A stretch of DNA of 64,000 nt from Brevibacillus centrosporus (GCF_003710815.1 NZ_RHHP01000031.1:62001-126000), one strand, 5' to 3'. Shown: positions 24,738 through 33,615, counted from the first letter of the stretch. Translations and numbers: made by a program. Notes: generated from the letters alone by a model not told the origin.

Positions 24738-25710
24738 ACAGGTCATTTTAAAAGCCTTTCATGATCACCCTGGAGAGTTCATCTCTGGAGAAGAATTAAG
24801 CCAGTCGTGCGGCTGCTCGCGTACAGCGGTTTGGAAGCATATCGAGGAGCTGCGAAAGGACGGCTATGAATTTGAAGCTGTTCGCAAATCCGGCTATCGC
24901 TTGCTGATTGCACCGGATCGTTTATCTGCAGCAGAGATCACGGCCGGGCTGGACACAAAACGTATCGGACAGCAGGTTATCGCACACGATGAAGTGGTGT
25001 CGACACAGCCGCTTGCACAAGAAGCAGCCGCTCGAGGGGCAAAAGAGGGCACTCTCGTTTTGGCCGAGCTGCAGACTGGCGGAAAAGGTCGCTTGGGCCG
25101 TCCATGGCATTCGCCAAAAGGAACGGGCATCTGGATGAGCTTGATCATCCGACCTGCCATACCGCTGCCAAAGACGCCGCAAATGACCCTTTTGACTGCG
25201 GTAAGTGTCGCCCGAACCATCCGGGAAGAAACGGGACTTCCCGTCAAAATCAAATGGCCGAATGACATTTTTATTGGGGATAAAAAAGTTTGTGGAATAT
25301 TGACGGAGCTAAACGCAGAATCGGATCGAGTGAACTATCTTGTGATCGGTATTGGCATCAATGCAAACAGCGTGGAGGAGGACTTTCCACAGGATCTGGC
25401 GAAGATCGCGACTTCCCTGCGGATCGAGTCGGGACAATCCTTAAAGCGTGCATCGTTCATCCAGCAATTTTGCCGCTTTTTTGAAGAGGAGTACGATTAT
25501 TACTTGGAGAACGGCTTCGGGCGTGTAAAACAAGAGTGGGAAGCTCATTCCTACACGATAGGCCGCTGGGTAAATGTGCAAACGATTTCCCAAAGGCTTG
25601 AGGGACGAGCCATCGCTCTGGACGATGAAGGCGTTCTAATGGTGGAAGATCAGGCTGGTGTCGTACATAAAGTGTATTCCGCTGACGTCAATTATCGTGC
25701 AAATCCGTAA
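24727..25710 (+). CDS. birA: Biotin-protein ligase / biotin operon repressor
   Basis: Attaches biotin to acetyl-CoA and pyruvate carboxylases and, through its N-terminal helix-turn-helix, represses biotin genes. Start at ATG 24727 inside cca; 327 residues. The winged helix covers about residues 15-60 (GEELSQSCGCSRTAVWKHIE), the biotin-adenylate motif is GGKGRLGRPWHSPKGTGIW, and KWPNDIFIGDKKVCGILTEL lies near residue 178. The C-terminal SH3-like domain is present, so this is the bifunctional type. Confidence 0.97.
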   Translation: MNIKQVILKAFHDHPGEFISGEELSQSCGCSRTAVWKHIEELRKDGYEFEAVRKSGYRLLIAPDRLSAAEITAGLDTKRIGQQVIAHDEVVSTQPLAQEAAARGAKEGTLVLAELQTGGKGRLGRPWHSPKGTGIWMSLIIRPAIPLPKTPQMTLLTAVSVARTIREETGLPVKIKWPNDIFIGDKKVCGILTELNAESDRVNYLVIGIGINANSVEEDFPQDLAKIATSLRIESGQSLKRASFIQQFCRFFEEEYDYYLENGFGRVKQEWEAHSYTIGRWVNVQTISQRLEGRAIALDDEGVLMVEDQAGVVHKVYSADVNYRANP

Positions 25711-25716
25711 ATCTTC

Positions 25717-25725
25717 TGTTATACT
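25717..25725 (+). promoter_or_regulatory. Extended -10 promoter before the panB leader
   Basis: TGTTATACT (TGn followed by TATACT at 25720-25725), with no recognisable -35. Extended -10 elements can work without one. The expected start is near 25732, just after the birA stop. Confidence 0.5.
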
Positions 25726-25730
25726 CCATA

Positions 25731-25926
25731 AAGTGGAGGCTGTATCACGTGGTGAACGGTACTCCCGGAGTAATTTATGGTCTTATTGCGAAAGCTTAAG
25801 TGAATGAAGAATGGACAAGAATCTGCTCAGAGCCTGTGTGGACCGAGACAGAAGGAATCCGTAAAAGACGTTAAATGTCTCTTTGGCATGGACAACCTTC
25901 TCCCGATTTCGGCGAGAAGGTTTTTT
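25731..25926 (+). ncRNA. Structured leader upstream of panBCD, candidate riboregulator
   Basis: About 195 nt of non-coding sequence between an extended -10 and an intrinsic terminator. Visible structure: a hairpin with GAAA tetraloop (25782-25800: CTTA, internal TT, GC, GAAA, GC, T, TAAG), and a stem GAGACA (25845-25850) with TGTCTC (25876-25881). AGAAGG (25850-25855) is complementary to CCTTCT (25896-25901) of the terminator's 5' arm, so termination and anti-termination pairings exclude each other. An RNA motif named pan has been reported in the 5' regions of panB/panD genes; I cannot confirm from memory that this is it. It lacks T-box signatures. Confidence 0.5.
25894..25926 (+). terminator. 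Terminator in the panB leader
   Basis: AACCTTCTC (25894-25902) with GAGAAGGTT (25914-25922), loop CCGATTTCGGC, then TTTTTT; it ends 45 bp before panB. Confidence 0.85.
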
Positions 25927-25971
25927 GATTCCATTTGCCCCACAGGTTAGGTGCGTACAGAGGTGAAAAGG

Positions 25972-26835
25972 ATGGCAAATGGTACTAAGCAAATCACTAC
26001 TTCGGACATCCGAAAGAAGAAAGAAGCGGGCATTCCCATCACCATGATGACAGCATACGATTTCCCTTCCGCCAAGCTGGTCGAGGAAGCGGGAGTGGAC
26101 ATGATATTAGTAGGGGACTCGCTTGGAATGGTCGTACTCGGCTATGACTCGACGATTCCTGTGACGATGGAGGATATGGTCCATCATACGAAAGCGGTTA
26201 CCCGTGCAGCAAAAAGAACGTTTGTTGTAGCAGACCTGCCTTTCCTCAGCTATCACGGAACGGTAGAGGAAGGTGTAAAAAATGCGGGGCGCCTCATGCA
26301 GGAAGGCCTTGCAAAAGCGGTAAAAATGGAAGGCGGACAGGAGCTTGCTCCACTGGTTACGCGCTGTGTTCAAGCGGGAATCCCGGTCGTGGGACACATC
26401 GGTTTGACGCCACAGTCCGTTCATCAGCTAGGTGGCTATAAAGTACAGGGACGTGATCTGGAGCAAGCACAGCGACTGTTGGAAGATGCACTTGCTCTGC
26501 AGGCAGCCGGTATTTTTGCGATCGTACTGGAATGTGTTCCTGAGGAAGTGACGGGAATGATTGCGAAAAAATTGGACATTCCTGTAATCGGAATCGGTGC
26601 AGGCGTGACCTGCGATGGTCAAGTTCTCGTCTTCCACGATGTAGTCGGCTATGCGTCCTCGATCACACCTAAGTTTGTCAAACGTTATGCGGATATTGGA
26701 GAGACGATTCGCGAAGCGGTAGCGGGATACGCTCAAGATGTGGAAAAACGGAGCTTCCCTGCGCCTGAGCACGTCTTCCGCGCGTCGGAGAAAACCATCA
26801 AACAGCTGTACGGCGAAGGAGTGGCCACGAAATGA
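25972..26835 (+). CDS. panB: 3-methyl-2-oxobutanoate hydroxymethyltransferase
   Basis: First step of pantothenate synthesis, making ketopantoate from alpha-ketoisovalerate and methylene-tetrahydrofolate. Start ATG 25972 behind AGAGGTG, giving 287 residues; GTG 25951 precedes the ribosome site. The metal and substrate motif DMILVGDSLGMVVLGYDST is near residue 45, and the catalytic glutamate is in VLECVP. Overlaps panC by 4 bp. Confidence 0.98.
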   Translation: MANGTKQITTSDIRKKKEAGIPITMMTAYDFPSAKLVEEAGVDMILVGDSLGMVVLGYDSTIPVTMEDMVHHTKAVTRAAKRTFVVADLPFLSYHGTVEEGVKNAGRLMQEGLAKAVKMEGGQELAPLVTRCVQAGIPVVGHIGLTPQSVHQLGGYKVQGRDLEQAQRLLEDALALQAAGIFAIVLECVPEEVTGMIAKKLDIPVIGIGAGVTCDGQVLVFHDVVGYASSITPKFVKRYADIGETIREAVAGYAQDVEKRSFPAPEHVFRASEKTIKQLYGEGVATK

Positions 26836-27692
26836 TTCAAACCATGCAGCAGATTTCAACCATAGCTGAAATGCGCGTTCATATAAAGGAAGCAAGACGT
26901 CTGGGCAAAACAATCGGAATTGTACCGACCATGGGCTTTTTGCACCAAGGTCATCTGAGTCTTGTAAAAGCAGCGAGAGAAAAATGCGATCTCGTGGTCA
27001 TGAGTATTTTTGTCAATCCGCTGCAATTTGGTCCGAATGAAGATTTTGAGCGGTACCCTCGAGACATCGAGCACGACCGGCAAATGGCCCAATCTGCAGG
27101 TGTAGACCTGTTGTTTACGCCAGAAGTCAGCGAGATGTACCCAAAACCGATTTTGACCAATATTTCCGTATCCAATGTAACGGAGCAGCTGTGCGGTAAA
27201 TCGCGCCCTGGCCATTTTGACGGAGTAGCGACTGTCGTGACCAAGCTGTTTCAGATTGTACAGCCTGACTTCGCGTTCTTTGGCCAAAAGGATGCGCAGC
27301 AGGTCGCAGTCGTCACGCAGATGACATATGACTTGTCCATGCCTGTACAGATCGTTCCTTGCCCAATCGTACGTGAGGAAGACGGGCTGGCGATGAGCTC
27401 GCGGAATGTGTATTTGACTGCCGAGCAGCGCAAGGAAGCATTGGTTTTGTCCCAAAGCTTGAAGCAGGCAAAGTCTTGGATTGAGGAAGGGGTCGCCCTG
27501 TCCGAGATTCGTGAGCGGATTATCCACATGATCGATGCGATGCCTCTTGCGTCCATTGACTATGTGGAATTGCTCCGCTATCCGGATTTAAATCCTGTTG
27601 AACAGAGAACACCGGGAGAGTCGATCATCATCGTGCTCGCGGTCCGTTTTGGCCATACAAGACTGATCGACAATCTGATTACAAACATCTAA
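26832..27692 (+). CDS. panC: Pantothenate synthetase
   Basis: ATP-dependent condensation of pantoate and beta-alanine. The protein of 286 residues has the HIGH-type nucleotide motif MGFLHQGHLSLV, the FVNPLQFGPNEDFERYPRD segment, FGQKDAQQVAVV and the KMSKS-like MSSRNVYL. Start ATG 26832 overlaps the panB stop. panD follows after 30 bp. Confidence 0.98.
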   Translation: MIQTMQQISTIAEMRVHIKEARRLGKTIGIVPTMGFLHQGHLSLVKAAREKCDLVVMSIFVNPLQFGPNEDFERYPRDIEHDRQMAQSAGVDLLFTPEVSEMYPKPILTNISVSNVTEQLCGKSRPGHFDGVATVVTKLFQIVQPDFAFFGQKDAQQVAVVTQMTYDLSMPVQIVPCPIVREEDGLAMSSRNVYLTAEQRKEALVLSQSLKQAKSWIEEGVALSEIRERIIHMIDAMPLASIDYVELLRYPDLNPVEQRTPGESIIIVLAVRFGHTRLIDNLITNI

Positions 27693-27722
27693 GATCCACG
27701 ATTGATAAGGGAGGAATTACCT

Positions 27723-28106
27723 GTGTTCCGCACGATGATGAAGGCAAAAATCCACCGCGCCACAGTAACCGAAGCCAATCTCAATTACGTAGGCAGCATT
27801 ACGATTGATAAAAATTTGTTGGATGCGCTGGATATTTTACCAAATGAAAAGGTGCAAATTGTCAATAACAACAATGGGGCCCGCCTGGAAACCTACGTGA
27901 TCGAGGGAGCACCGGGCAGCGGTGTCATTTGCTTGAATGGAGCGGCTGCTAGGCTCGTACAGGAAGGCGATATCGTCATCATTATTGCGTATGCGATGAT
28001 GACCGACGAAGAGGCTCGCACCTATAAGCCGCGCGTTGCCATCATGGATGAGAAAAATCAGATCAAAGAATTGCTCGGAGAAGAGATCCACGCGACGATC
28101 CTGTAA
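27723..28106 (+). CDS. panD: Aspartate 1-decarboxylase precursor
   Basis: Makes beta-alanine for PanC. Start at GTG 27723, seven bases after GGGAGGA, which gives 127 residues and puts the self-cleavage site exactly at Gly24-Ser25 (NYVGSITID), where Ser25 becomes the pyruvoyl cofactor. Catalytic Lys9 and the later NGAAARL and IIIAYAMM segments are present. Completes panBCD. Confidence 0.98.
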   Translation: MFRTMMKAKIHRATVTEANLNYVGSITIDKNLLDALDILPNEKVQIVNNNNGARLETYVIEGAPGSGVICLNGAAARLVQEGDIVIIIAYAMMTDEEARTYKPRVAIMDEKNQIKELLGEEIHATIL

Positions 28107-28131
28107 CCGGCTATCAGATCGCCCTGCATAG

Positions 28132-28187
28132 AGCCACCCACCTTGTGAGACAATGAAAGTACTCACGCCTCATAGGGGGTGGCTTTT
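28132..28187 (+). promoter_or_regulatory. Terminator-like hairpin containing the ribosome site of the next gene
   Basis: AGCCACCC (28132-28139) pairs with GGGTGGCT (28177-28184), then TTTT. An inner stem GTGAG (28145-28149) with CTCAC (28162-28166) extends it. The AGGGGGTGG used to initiate the TPR gene at GTG 28190 is in the right arm. Same layout as at ypjB. Confidence 0.65.
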
Positions 28188-28189
28188 GC

Positions 28190-29674
28190 GTGAAAATTGA
28201 AGAGTGGTTCCAAGTTTTGCGCTCCAAAGCGGAAACGATTGAGGAGCAGTGGTCGGATGCCTCGGAGCAAGAGAGACTGCAGCTGGCCGACCAATTGTTC
28301 TATTTGCGTCAGGTAAGTGATACTGTCGTAGATTTGTGGCTACAATTTGAAGAGCGATTATCCAATGCGATCAGGCGTGTGAAGGAAATGGAAGGGCAAA
28401 TTAGCCCCGAAGAAAAAAGTGTACCGGCTGCAGAAAGCCTGTCCGCAGTGAAAGCAACGATAACCATGACAAACGAGCAGGGATCAGCCATGGAAAAAAC
28501 GGAGAAAACCAGCTATACACCTGCCTCTCCACCCAAGGAAGCTAGCGCGTATGAGCCGAAGTTTCGCCGGGGAGAAGGCTTCTATCATCTGCGAATGTAT
28601 CAGGATGCGAAAAAGTGCTTTGCCGAGCTGATTGAGGAATCCCCCGATTGGGAGAGCGGACGCTTGTACTATGCGTATAGCTTATTGTTCTGCGAGGAAC
28701 AGGAGGGGGCTTTTCGCGAATTCCGTTTGCTTAGCAGATCTGCCAGCTCTCCTACGGTCGTGGCTATCAGCTACAATGCCATAGGCTGCATTCTTGCGGA
28801 GGAGCAGCAATGGCTGGAAGCTGCTCAAGCTTTCAAGCTGTCTCTGGAAGCGAAGCCGGATCAGGAGGAAGCTCGCTATAATCTGGCGCTCTGCTACTAT
28901 CTGGACGGGGATGCTCAAGAGGCTTTGGATGAAATTGAACGCTATATGCAAAAGGATGAGCACGATTGGGAAGCCCAAATGCTATGGCTGCGAGCAGCCC
29001 AGCAGGTGCAAGCAATGGATGAGGAAGCAGAGCTGACTCCGCCACCTTCTTTGCAGCTTCCGACGAGGGAGCTGGATAACGACACGCTTCAGGAAATGGC
29101 GTCCTTATACGAATCGGTGGGCAACTATCACAGGGCGCAGATCTGCTATCATTTCTTGTCGGAGCGTTTGCCAAAAGCGGGCTGGGCTTGGCACGGTCTG
29201 GCCTGGAACACATGGCTGATCGTAGGTACCAAACGGGCATTGACCTTGTTGAAAAAAGCCATTACGCTGTCACCTGAAAACGACGATTTTACCTTTAGCT
29301 ACGGGTGGATGCTCTTGTTTGACGGAAAGGTGGACCAGGCGATGGCAGCATTTCGCCATATCCTGGAAAGGGATCGAGACAATCGCTTGGGACAATCCGG
29401 GATGATATCCGCGTATGAAAAGCTGGGTGAGCTTGCTTCGGCAAGGCGTCTTGCAAAAGATTTTACAGACGATCAGGATCCTTATGTTCGTGCACTTGGC
29501 TATTTCCATTTGGGACGTTTGGCTGTCGTCGAGGAAAACTGGCGGCTTGCCGAACAATATTTTCAGCGAACACTGACACATGCGGAGCATTTCCGCGAAG
29601 TGCCGATATACATGCAGCTGTGTGCAACGAAATTAGGAGAAGCAGTGCGCAATAAAGAACTGTTTCAATCCTAA
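28190..29674 (+). CDS. Large TPR-repeat protein between panD and dinG
   Basis: A soluble 494-residue protein. The first ~90 residues are helical and charged, then a Ser/Thr/Pro-rich linker (about 95-120), then multiple TPR units, for example FYHLRMYQDAKKCFAELIEE, EEARYNLALCYYLDGDAQEA and EMASLYESVGNYHRAQICYH, continuing to the C-terminus. GTG start at 28190 behind AGGGGGTGG. Not part of the Bacillus gene order here. Likely a scaffold or adaptor; no enzymatic motif seen. It probably runs with dinG, 94 bp downstream. Confidence 0.85.
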   Translation: MKIEEWFQVLRSKAETIEEQWSDASEQERLQLADQLFYLRQVSDTVVDLWLQFEERLSNAIRRVKEMEGQISPEEKSVPAAESLSAVKATITMTNEQGSAMEKTEKTSYTPASPPKEASAYEPKFRRGEGFYHLRMYQDAKKCFAELIEESPDWESGRLYYAYSLLFCEEQEGAFREFRLLSRSASSPTVVAISYNAIGCILAEEQQWLEAAQAFKLSLEAKPDQEEARYNLALCYYLDGDAQEALDEIERYMQKDEHDWEAQMLWLRAAQQVQAMDEEAELTPPPSLQLPTRELDNDTLQEMASLYESVGNYHRAQICYHFLSERLPKAGWAWHGLAWNTWLIVGTKRALTLLKKAITLSPENDDFTFSYGWMLLFDGKVDQAMAAFRHILERDRDNRLGQSGMISAYEKLGELASARRLAKDFTDDQDPYVRALGYFHLGRLAVVEENWRLAEQYFQRTLTHAEHFREVPIYMQLCATKLGEAVRNKELFQS

Positions 29675-29726
29675 CGGAGCAAAAAAGCAGGAAATCCGCC
29701 TGTGGTTGCCGAAGTGTGTGGGGGGA

Positions 29727-29745
29727 GCGGATGACTAGGATCCGC
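29727..29745 (+). repeat. Inverted repeat upstream of dinG
   Basis: GCGGAT (29727-29732) with ATCCGC (29740-29745), 7-base centre, no T-tract. Possible operator or minor hairpin; not a LexA-type sequence. Confidence 0.3.
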
Positions 29746-29768
29746 CCAGGTTACGAGGTGACAAACGT

Positions 29769-32678
29769 TTGAATCGATTACTGGTTGTAGACTTTGAAAC
29801 GACGGGAAGCCATCCACGCCAAGGAGACAGCATCATCCAGATCGGAGCCGTTGCGATTGACGATGGCATCGTGACTGACAGCTTTTCCACCTTGGTGAAT
29901 CCGGGACAGGCGATCCCACCCTTTATTACACAATTAACGGGTATCACGGAGGAGATGGTAGCAGACGCTCCTTCGCTAGAGGAAGTTTTTCCGCGTTTGC
30001 TGCGGTTGCTGGATGGACGGGCTTTTGTTGCCCACAATGCAAGCTTTGACCTCCAATTTTTACAAGAAGCCCTGCTGAGCCAGGGCTATTATGCGTTTGA
30101 CGGCTATGTGCTCGATACTGTTGAGCTATCGCGCTTGTTGATGCCCACTCAAAATAGCTACAGGCTGGGTGAGCTGGCCTCCGATTTGGATATCGAGCAT
30201 GAGAATCCGCATCAGGCGGACAGCGATGCGATGGCAACTGCTCAACTGTTTTTACATCTGATGAACATCGTAAATGAAATGCCGCTCGTGACGATTCAGC
30301 GACTGCAAATGCTCGTTTCATCCTTTCGATCGGATATTGACGCGCTTTTGCGCTATGTGGAAATGGAAAAAATGGCGGAGATTCCATTGCTGGATGCCGA
30401 GGCCGAGGCCGTTTTAAACGAGCCGTCTGAAATGTGGGATATTTACCGTCAGCTGGCATTGCGAAAGCGTCGAGAAAAGCTGACTGCTTCGCTTCGCACA
30501 CCTGCGTACGACACAACGTCAATAGCGCCTTTTGACGAGCTGCTGGGTCAAGTGTTAGGCGACGCGGGAAGCATGAGCGTACACGTAGCGGTGTATCAGC
30601 GTCGTGATGCTCAGGAGGCGATGATGCACGCCGTTTTTGAAGCAATGCAGGACGGCACGCATTTGCTGATCGAAGCAGGTACCGGTACAGGAAAATCTTT
30701 GGGGTATCTGTTTCCAGGTATCATCTGGGCAAAGCAAAATGGACAGCAGCTTGTAGTCAGCACGAATACGATCCAGCTTCAAGAACAGCTGTTCAACAAA
30801 GAAATCATGAGCTTGCAGCAGACACTCCCCTTTGAATTCAGTGCGGCCACCTTGAAAGGCAGAGGAAACTACCTGTGTCTGCGCAAATTTGAGCAGGCAC
30901 TCGAGGAGCCGATCGAAGGCAGCAGTCAGGAAATGCGTCTGGTCAAAGGTCAGATGCTGGCATGGCTGACGCAGACAGAGACGGGGGATGTGGAAGAGTT
31001 GAGCATGCCCCCGACCGGACAGCTGTTTTGGCAGCAAGTAAAAAGCGATACAGGCTCCTGTCTGAACAGAGCTTGTCCTTGGTTTAGCCGTTGTTATTAC
31101 TTCCAGGCAAAGGATCGAGCAAAGGACGCTGACGTTTTGATCGTCAATCATGCTTTGCTGATCAGTGATCTGCAAGCGGAAAATCGGATACTGCCGCCAT
31201 ATGAAGTGGCGATTATCGACGAGGCGCACCATCTGGAAGACGCCGCGACCCAGCATATGGGAAAACAGTTTACCACGACACAGCTTTTGTTTCTCTTGGA
31301 CCGGGCGTCCGTGGAGCCAGGTGCGGCACTGACTCGCTTTGCAGAGGAATGGGAGAGCTGGGTAGGTGCTCCACAAGACTTTGTCGCAGAACATATGGCG
31401 GAGCTGCAAGCCCTATACGCTCCTTTGCGTGATAAAGCTACCCACTGGACGCAGCTGTTGTATGCTTGGGCCTCGGACCGTGCGGAGGAAACGACGGAAG
31501 CGGGGAGAGAAACGGTCCGCTATCGAGTGGAATCCTTTACGGGTAAACATGAGCGGATCCGAAAAACGACGCGCAAGCTCATCGAAAGCATGTCCGCTTT
31601 TGCACAGGTGTTTGATCGTTTTGTTCGAGGGCTGCCGGCTGACGATAAGCCGCCGTTTGCTTTGCGCAGTTTGCGGACAGATCTGTTCGGGCTATTGAAT
31701 GACTGGCAAAAGGTAACCGAACTGCTCCATTTCTTTTTACTGGAGCAAGATCCGCAGTACGTGTACTGGATGGAGGTAGAGGCACGGACAGCGCGCAAGC
31801 AGGTGCATCTTTCGGCAGCGCTCTTGAAGGTCTCTGATTCTCTTACCGAGCCGCTTTTTGCTCAGAAACAGAGCATGATTCTCACTTCGGCGACCTTGAC
31901 TGTGAAAAACAGCTTTTCTTACGTAATCAATCGATTTGGGCTGGATCAATTACCGGAAGAGAGAGTCAGAACGCTCTCCATTCCTTCGCCTTTTGATTAT
32001 GAACACCAAGGCTTGCTGCTCATCCCATCCGATTTTCCTGCGCCTGGCAAGGAAAACGATCTGACTTATGTAGATGCAGTGGTGCAGGGCTGTGTGGATG
32101 TAGTACTGGCATCGAAGGGACGCACGCTGATCCTGTTTACATCTCATTCAATGCTGCGTCTGGTCTACAACGCGATGAAGGAACGTCTGGCAGATGCCCC
32201 TGACTCCTATACGCTTCTCGGACATGGGATCGACAGTAACAACCGAAGCAAGCTGGTCGGTTTGTTTCAAACGATAGAGAAAAGCGTACTGCTTGGAACG
32301 AGCAGCTTTTGGGAGGGGGTAGATATCCCTGGCGAAGCACTGAGCAGTCTGGTTATTGTCAAGCTGCCATTTACCCCACCGAATCATCCGGTTTATCAAG
32401 GACGTTCCGAGCTGCTGAAGACAGAAGGAAAGAATGCGTTTATGTCGATGGCATTGCCTCAAGCGGTGATTTTGTTCAAGCAAGGGGTAGGGAGATTGAT
32501 CCGTCACCACCTGGATCGTGGTGTGGTGATTCTCTTTGATACGCGAATCGTCGAGGCAAGATATGGGCGGTCTTTTCTGCAATCCCTGCCGCCTTATGCC
32601 GTAGAGAGCGGTCCATGGCCAGAGCTGCGTGAGAGAATCGAACCATTCCTCGGTATGTCCACCTTGTTAGACTCATAA
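29769..32678 (+). CDS. dinG: ATP-dependent helicase DinG with N-terminal 3'-5' exonuclease domain
   Basis: A 969-residue two-domain protein. Residues about 1-170 are a DEDDh exonuclease (VVDFETTGSHPRQGDSIIQI, FVAHNASFDLQFL, HQADSDAMATAQLF). The rest is an XPD-like superfamily 2 helicase: Walker A IEAGTGTGKSLGYL, the DEAH box IIDEAHHLEDA, and C-terminal motifs SFWEGVDIPGEALSS and QGVGRLIRHHLDRG. Cys370, Cys431, Cys436 and Cys442 form a C-x60-C-x4-C-x5-C array; the last three match the spacing of the E. coli DinG [4Fe-4S] ligands. Both nuclease and iron-sulfur helicase activities are therefore likely. TTG start 29769 behind GAGGTG. Confidence 0.95.
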   Translation: MNRLLVVDFETTGSHPRQGDSIIQIGAVAIDDGIVTDSFSTLVNPGQAIPPFITQLTGITEEMVADAPSLEEVFPRLLRLLDGRAFVAHNASFDLQFLQEALLSQGYYAFDGYVLDTVELSRLLMPTQNSYRLGELASDLDIEHENPHQADSDAMATAQLFLHLMNIVNEMPLVTIQRLQMLVSSFRSDIDALLRYVEMEKMAEIPLLDAEAEAVLNEPSEMWDIYRQLALRKRREKLTASLRTPAYDTTSIAPFDELLGQVLGDAGSMSVHVAVYQRRDAQEAMMHAVFEAMQDGTHLLIEAGTGTGKSLGYLFPGIIWAKQNGQQLVVSTNTIQLQEQLFNKEIMSLQQTLPFEFSAATLKGRGNYLCLRKFEQALEEPIEGSSQEMRLVKGQMLAWLTQTETGDVEELSMPPTGQLFWQQVKSDTGSCLNRACPWFSRCYYFQAKDRAKDADVLIVNHALLISDLQAENRILPPYEVAIIDEAHHLEDAATQHMGKQFTTTQLLFLLDRASVEPGAALTRFAEEWESWVGAPQDFVAEHMAELQALYAPLRDKATHWTQLLYAWASDRAEETTEAGRETVRYRVESFTGKHERIRKTTRKLIESMSAFAQVFDRFVRGLPADDKPPFALRSLRTDLFGLLNDWQKVTELLHFFLLEQDPQYVYWMEVEARTARKQVHLSAALLKVSDSLTEPLFAQKQSMILTSATLTVKNSFSYVINRFGLDQLPEERVRTLSIPSPFDYEHQGLLLIPSDFPAPGKENDLTYVDAVVQGCVDVVLASKGRTLILFTSHSMLRLVYNAMKERLADAPDSYTLLGHGIDSNNRSKLVGLFQTIEKSVLLGTSSFWEGVDIPGEALSSLVIVKLPFTPPNHPVYQGRSELLKTEGKNAFMSMALPQAVILFKQGVGRLIRHHLDRGVVILFDTRIVEARYGRSFLQSLPPYAVESGPWPELRERIEPFLGMSTLLDS

Positions 32679-32718
32679 AATGAAGCAATAGTCTCCCAAG
32701 GATTTAGGTGATAAAATA

Positions 32719-33615
32719 GTGGGATGGAAAACAAAATGGCGCTGGTTACTTCTGGGGTTTTGTGCGGCTTTTCTCTTCGCGTACTCTTTTGAGAGTCCGT
32801 CACAGAGTGCGGTAAAGGTGGAGGATCCGTATGCCAGTGAGAACGAGCAAGACTTCTCAGGTCTTGTGATTACCTATTTTGCCCTTCCGAATGGAGAAAG
32901 CACACTTGTCCGATTGCCTGGTGGCAAGACGATGCTGATCGATTCTGGAATTGCAGAAGATTGGCCAGTTTTGTTTGAACGATTGTCCGAGCGCAAATTA
33001 ACGCGTCTGGATTACCTGGTCCTGACCAATGACCAGCCGGAGCATGTGGGTGGCTACGAGCAGCTCACTGGAAAAATTCTGGTTGAAAACGTGATTGTAC
33101 CGAAGCTGATTGAGCAAAGCATCGTCAAAGCGCTCCCTGTGCGCTCTACCCTCAAACGGATTACGGTCACAGCTCCTGGCGAGTTCAAGCTGAGCAGTGA
33201 GGTATCTATGCAGGTGCTGCTGCCACAGGAGCCGTTGTTTCTGTCTCCACAGAACAATTCGCTCGTCTTTCAGCTGAAGCATGGGAATCTGCGATTTTTG
33301 TTTACCAGCGGGATTAATGAGCAAGCGGAGGAGCGTTTGCTGCAGTGGCATCCAGACCTTTTGAAAGCAGAAGTGCTGAAGGTCGGGGACCAGGGCAGCA
33401 ATCAAGGCTCTTCCCAGCCGTTCTTGACGAAGGTCGATCCACAGGTGGCGATTATCCAGACAGGTAAGAACAAAGACAGCATGAGAGACGGCCACTCCGA
33501 AGTGCTAGAGCGTCTTGGGGAGTCGTGGGCCGAAACGTATATCACCAGTCACGATGGAACAATCACGATTTTATCGAATGGAGTAGATTACCGGGTATTG
33601 AAGGCTAAGAAATGA
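32719..33615 (+). CDS. Membrane-anchored metallo-beta-lactamase-like protein (ComEC-related, degenerate)
   Basis: A 298-residue protein with an N-terminal signal anchor (RWLLLGFCAAFLFAYSF) and a domain resembling the extracellular hydrolase part of ComEC (TLVRLPGGKTMLIDSG, LDYLVLTNDQPEHVGGYE, LFTSGINEQAEERLL, EVLKVGDQGSNQG). The HxHxDH metal motif is altered to NDQPEH: the first two histidines and the aspartate are changed while the last His is kept. Hydrolase activity is therefore uncertain. GTG start at 32719 behind TTAGGTGAT. A stand-alone copy with no ComEC membrane channel; lies between dinG and rex. Confidence 0.8.
   Translation: MGWKTKWRWLLLGFCAAFLFAYSFESPSQSAVKVEDPYASENEQDFSGLVITYFALPNGESTLVRLPGGKTMLIDSGIAEDWPVLFERLSERKLTRLDYLVLTNDQPEHVGGYEQLTGKILVENVIVPKLIEQSIVKALPVRSTLKRITVTAPGEFKLSSEVSMQVLLPQEPLFLSPQNNSLVFQLKHGNLRFLFTSGINEQAEERLLQWHPDLLKAEVLKVGDQGSNQGSSQPFLTKVDPQVAIIQTGKNKDSMRDGHSEVLERLGESWAETYITSHDGTITILSNGVDYRVLKAKK

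Noticed and set aside
25731..25926. T-box riboswitch ahead of panB (TGTGTGGACCG looked like the conserved T-box block)
   Set aside because: The 14-base T-box sequence is not matched (one base short and wrong flank), no stem I landmarks are seen, and panB is not a usual T-box target.
29762..29771. Palindrome CAAACGTTTG over the dinG start as a LexA site
   Set aside because: Does not match the Bacillus LexA box CGAACnnnnGTTCG, and overlaps the start codon; likely chance.
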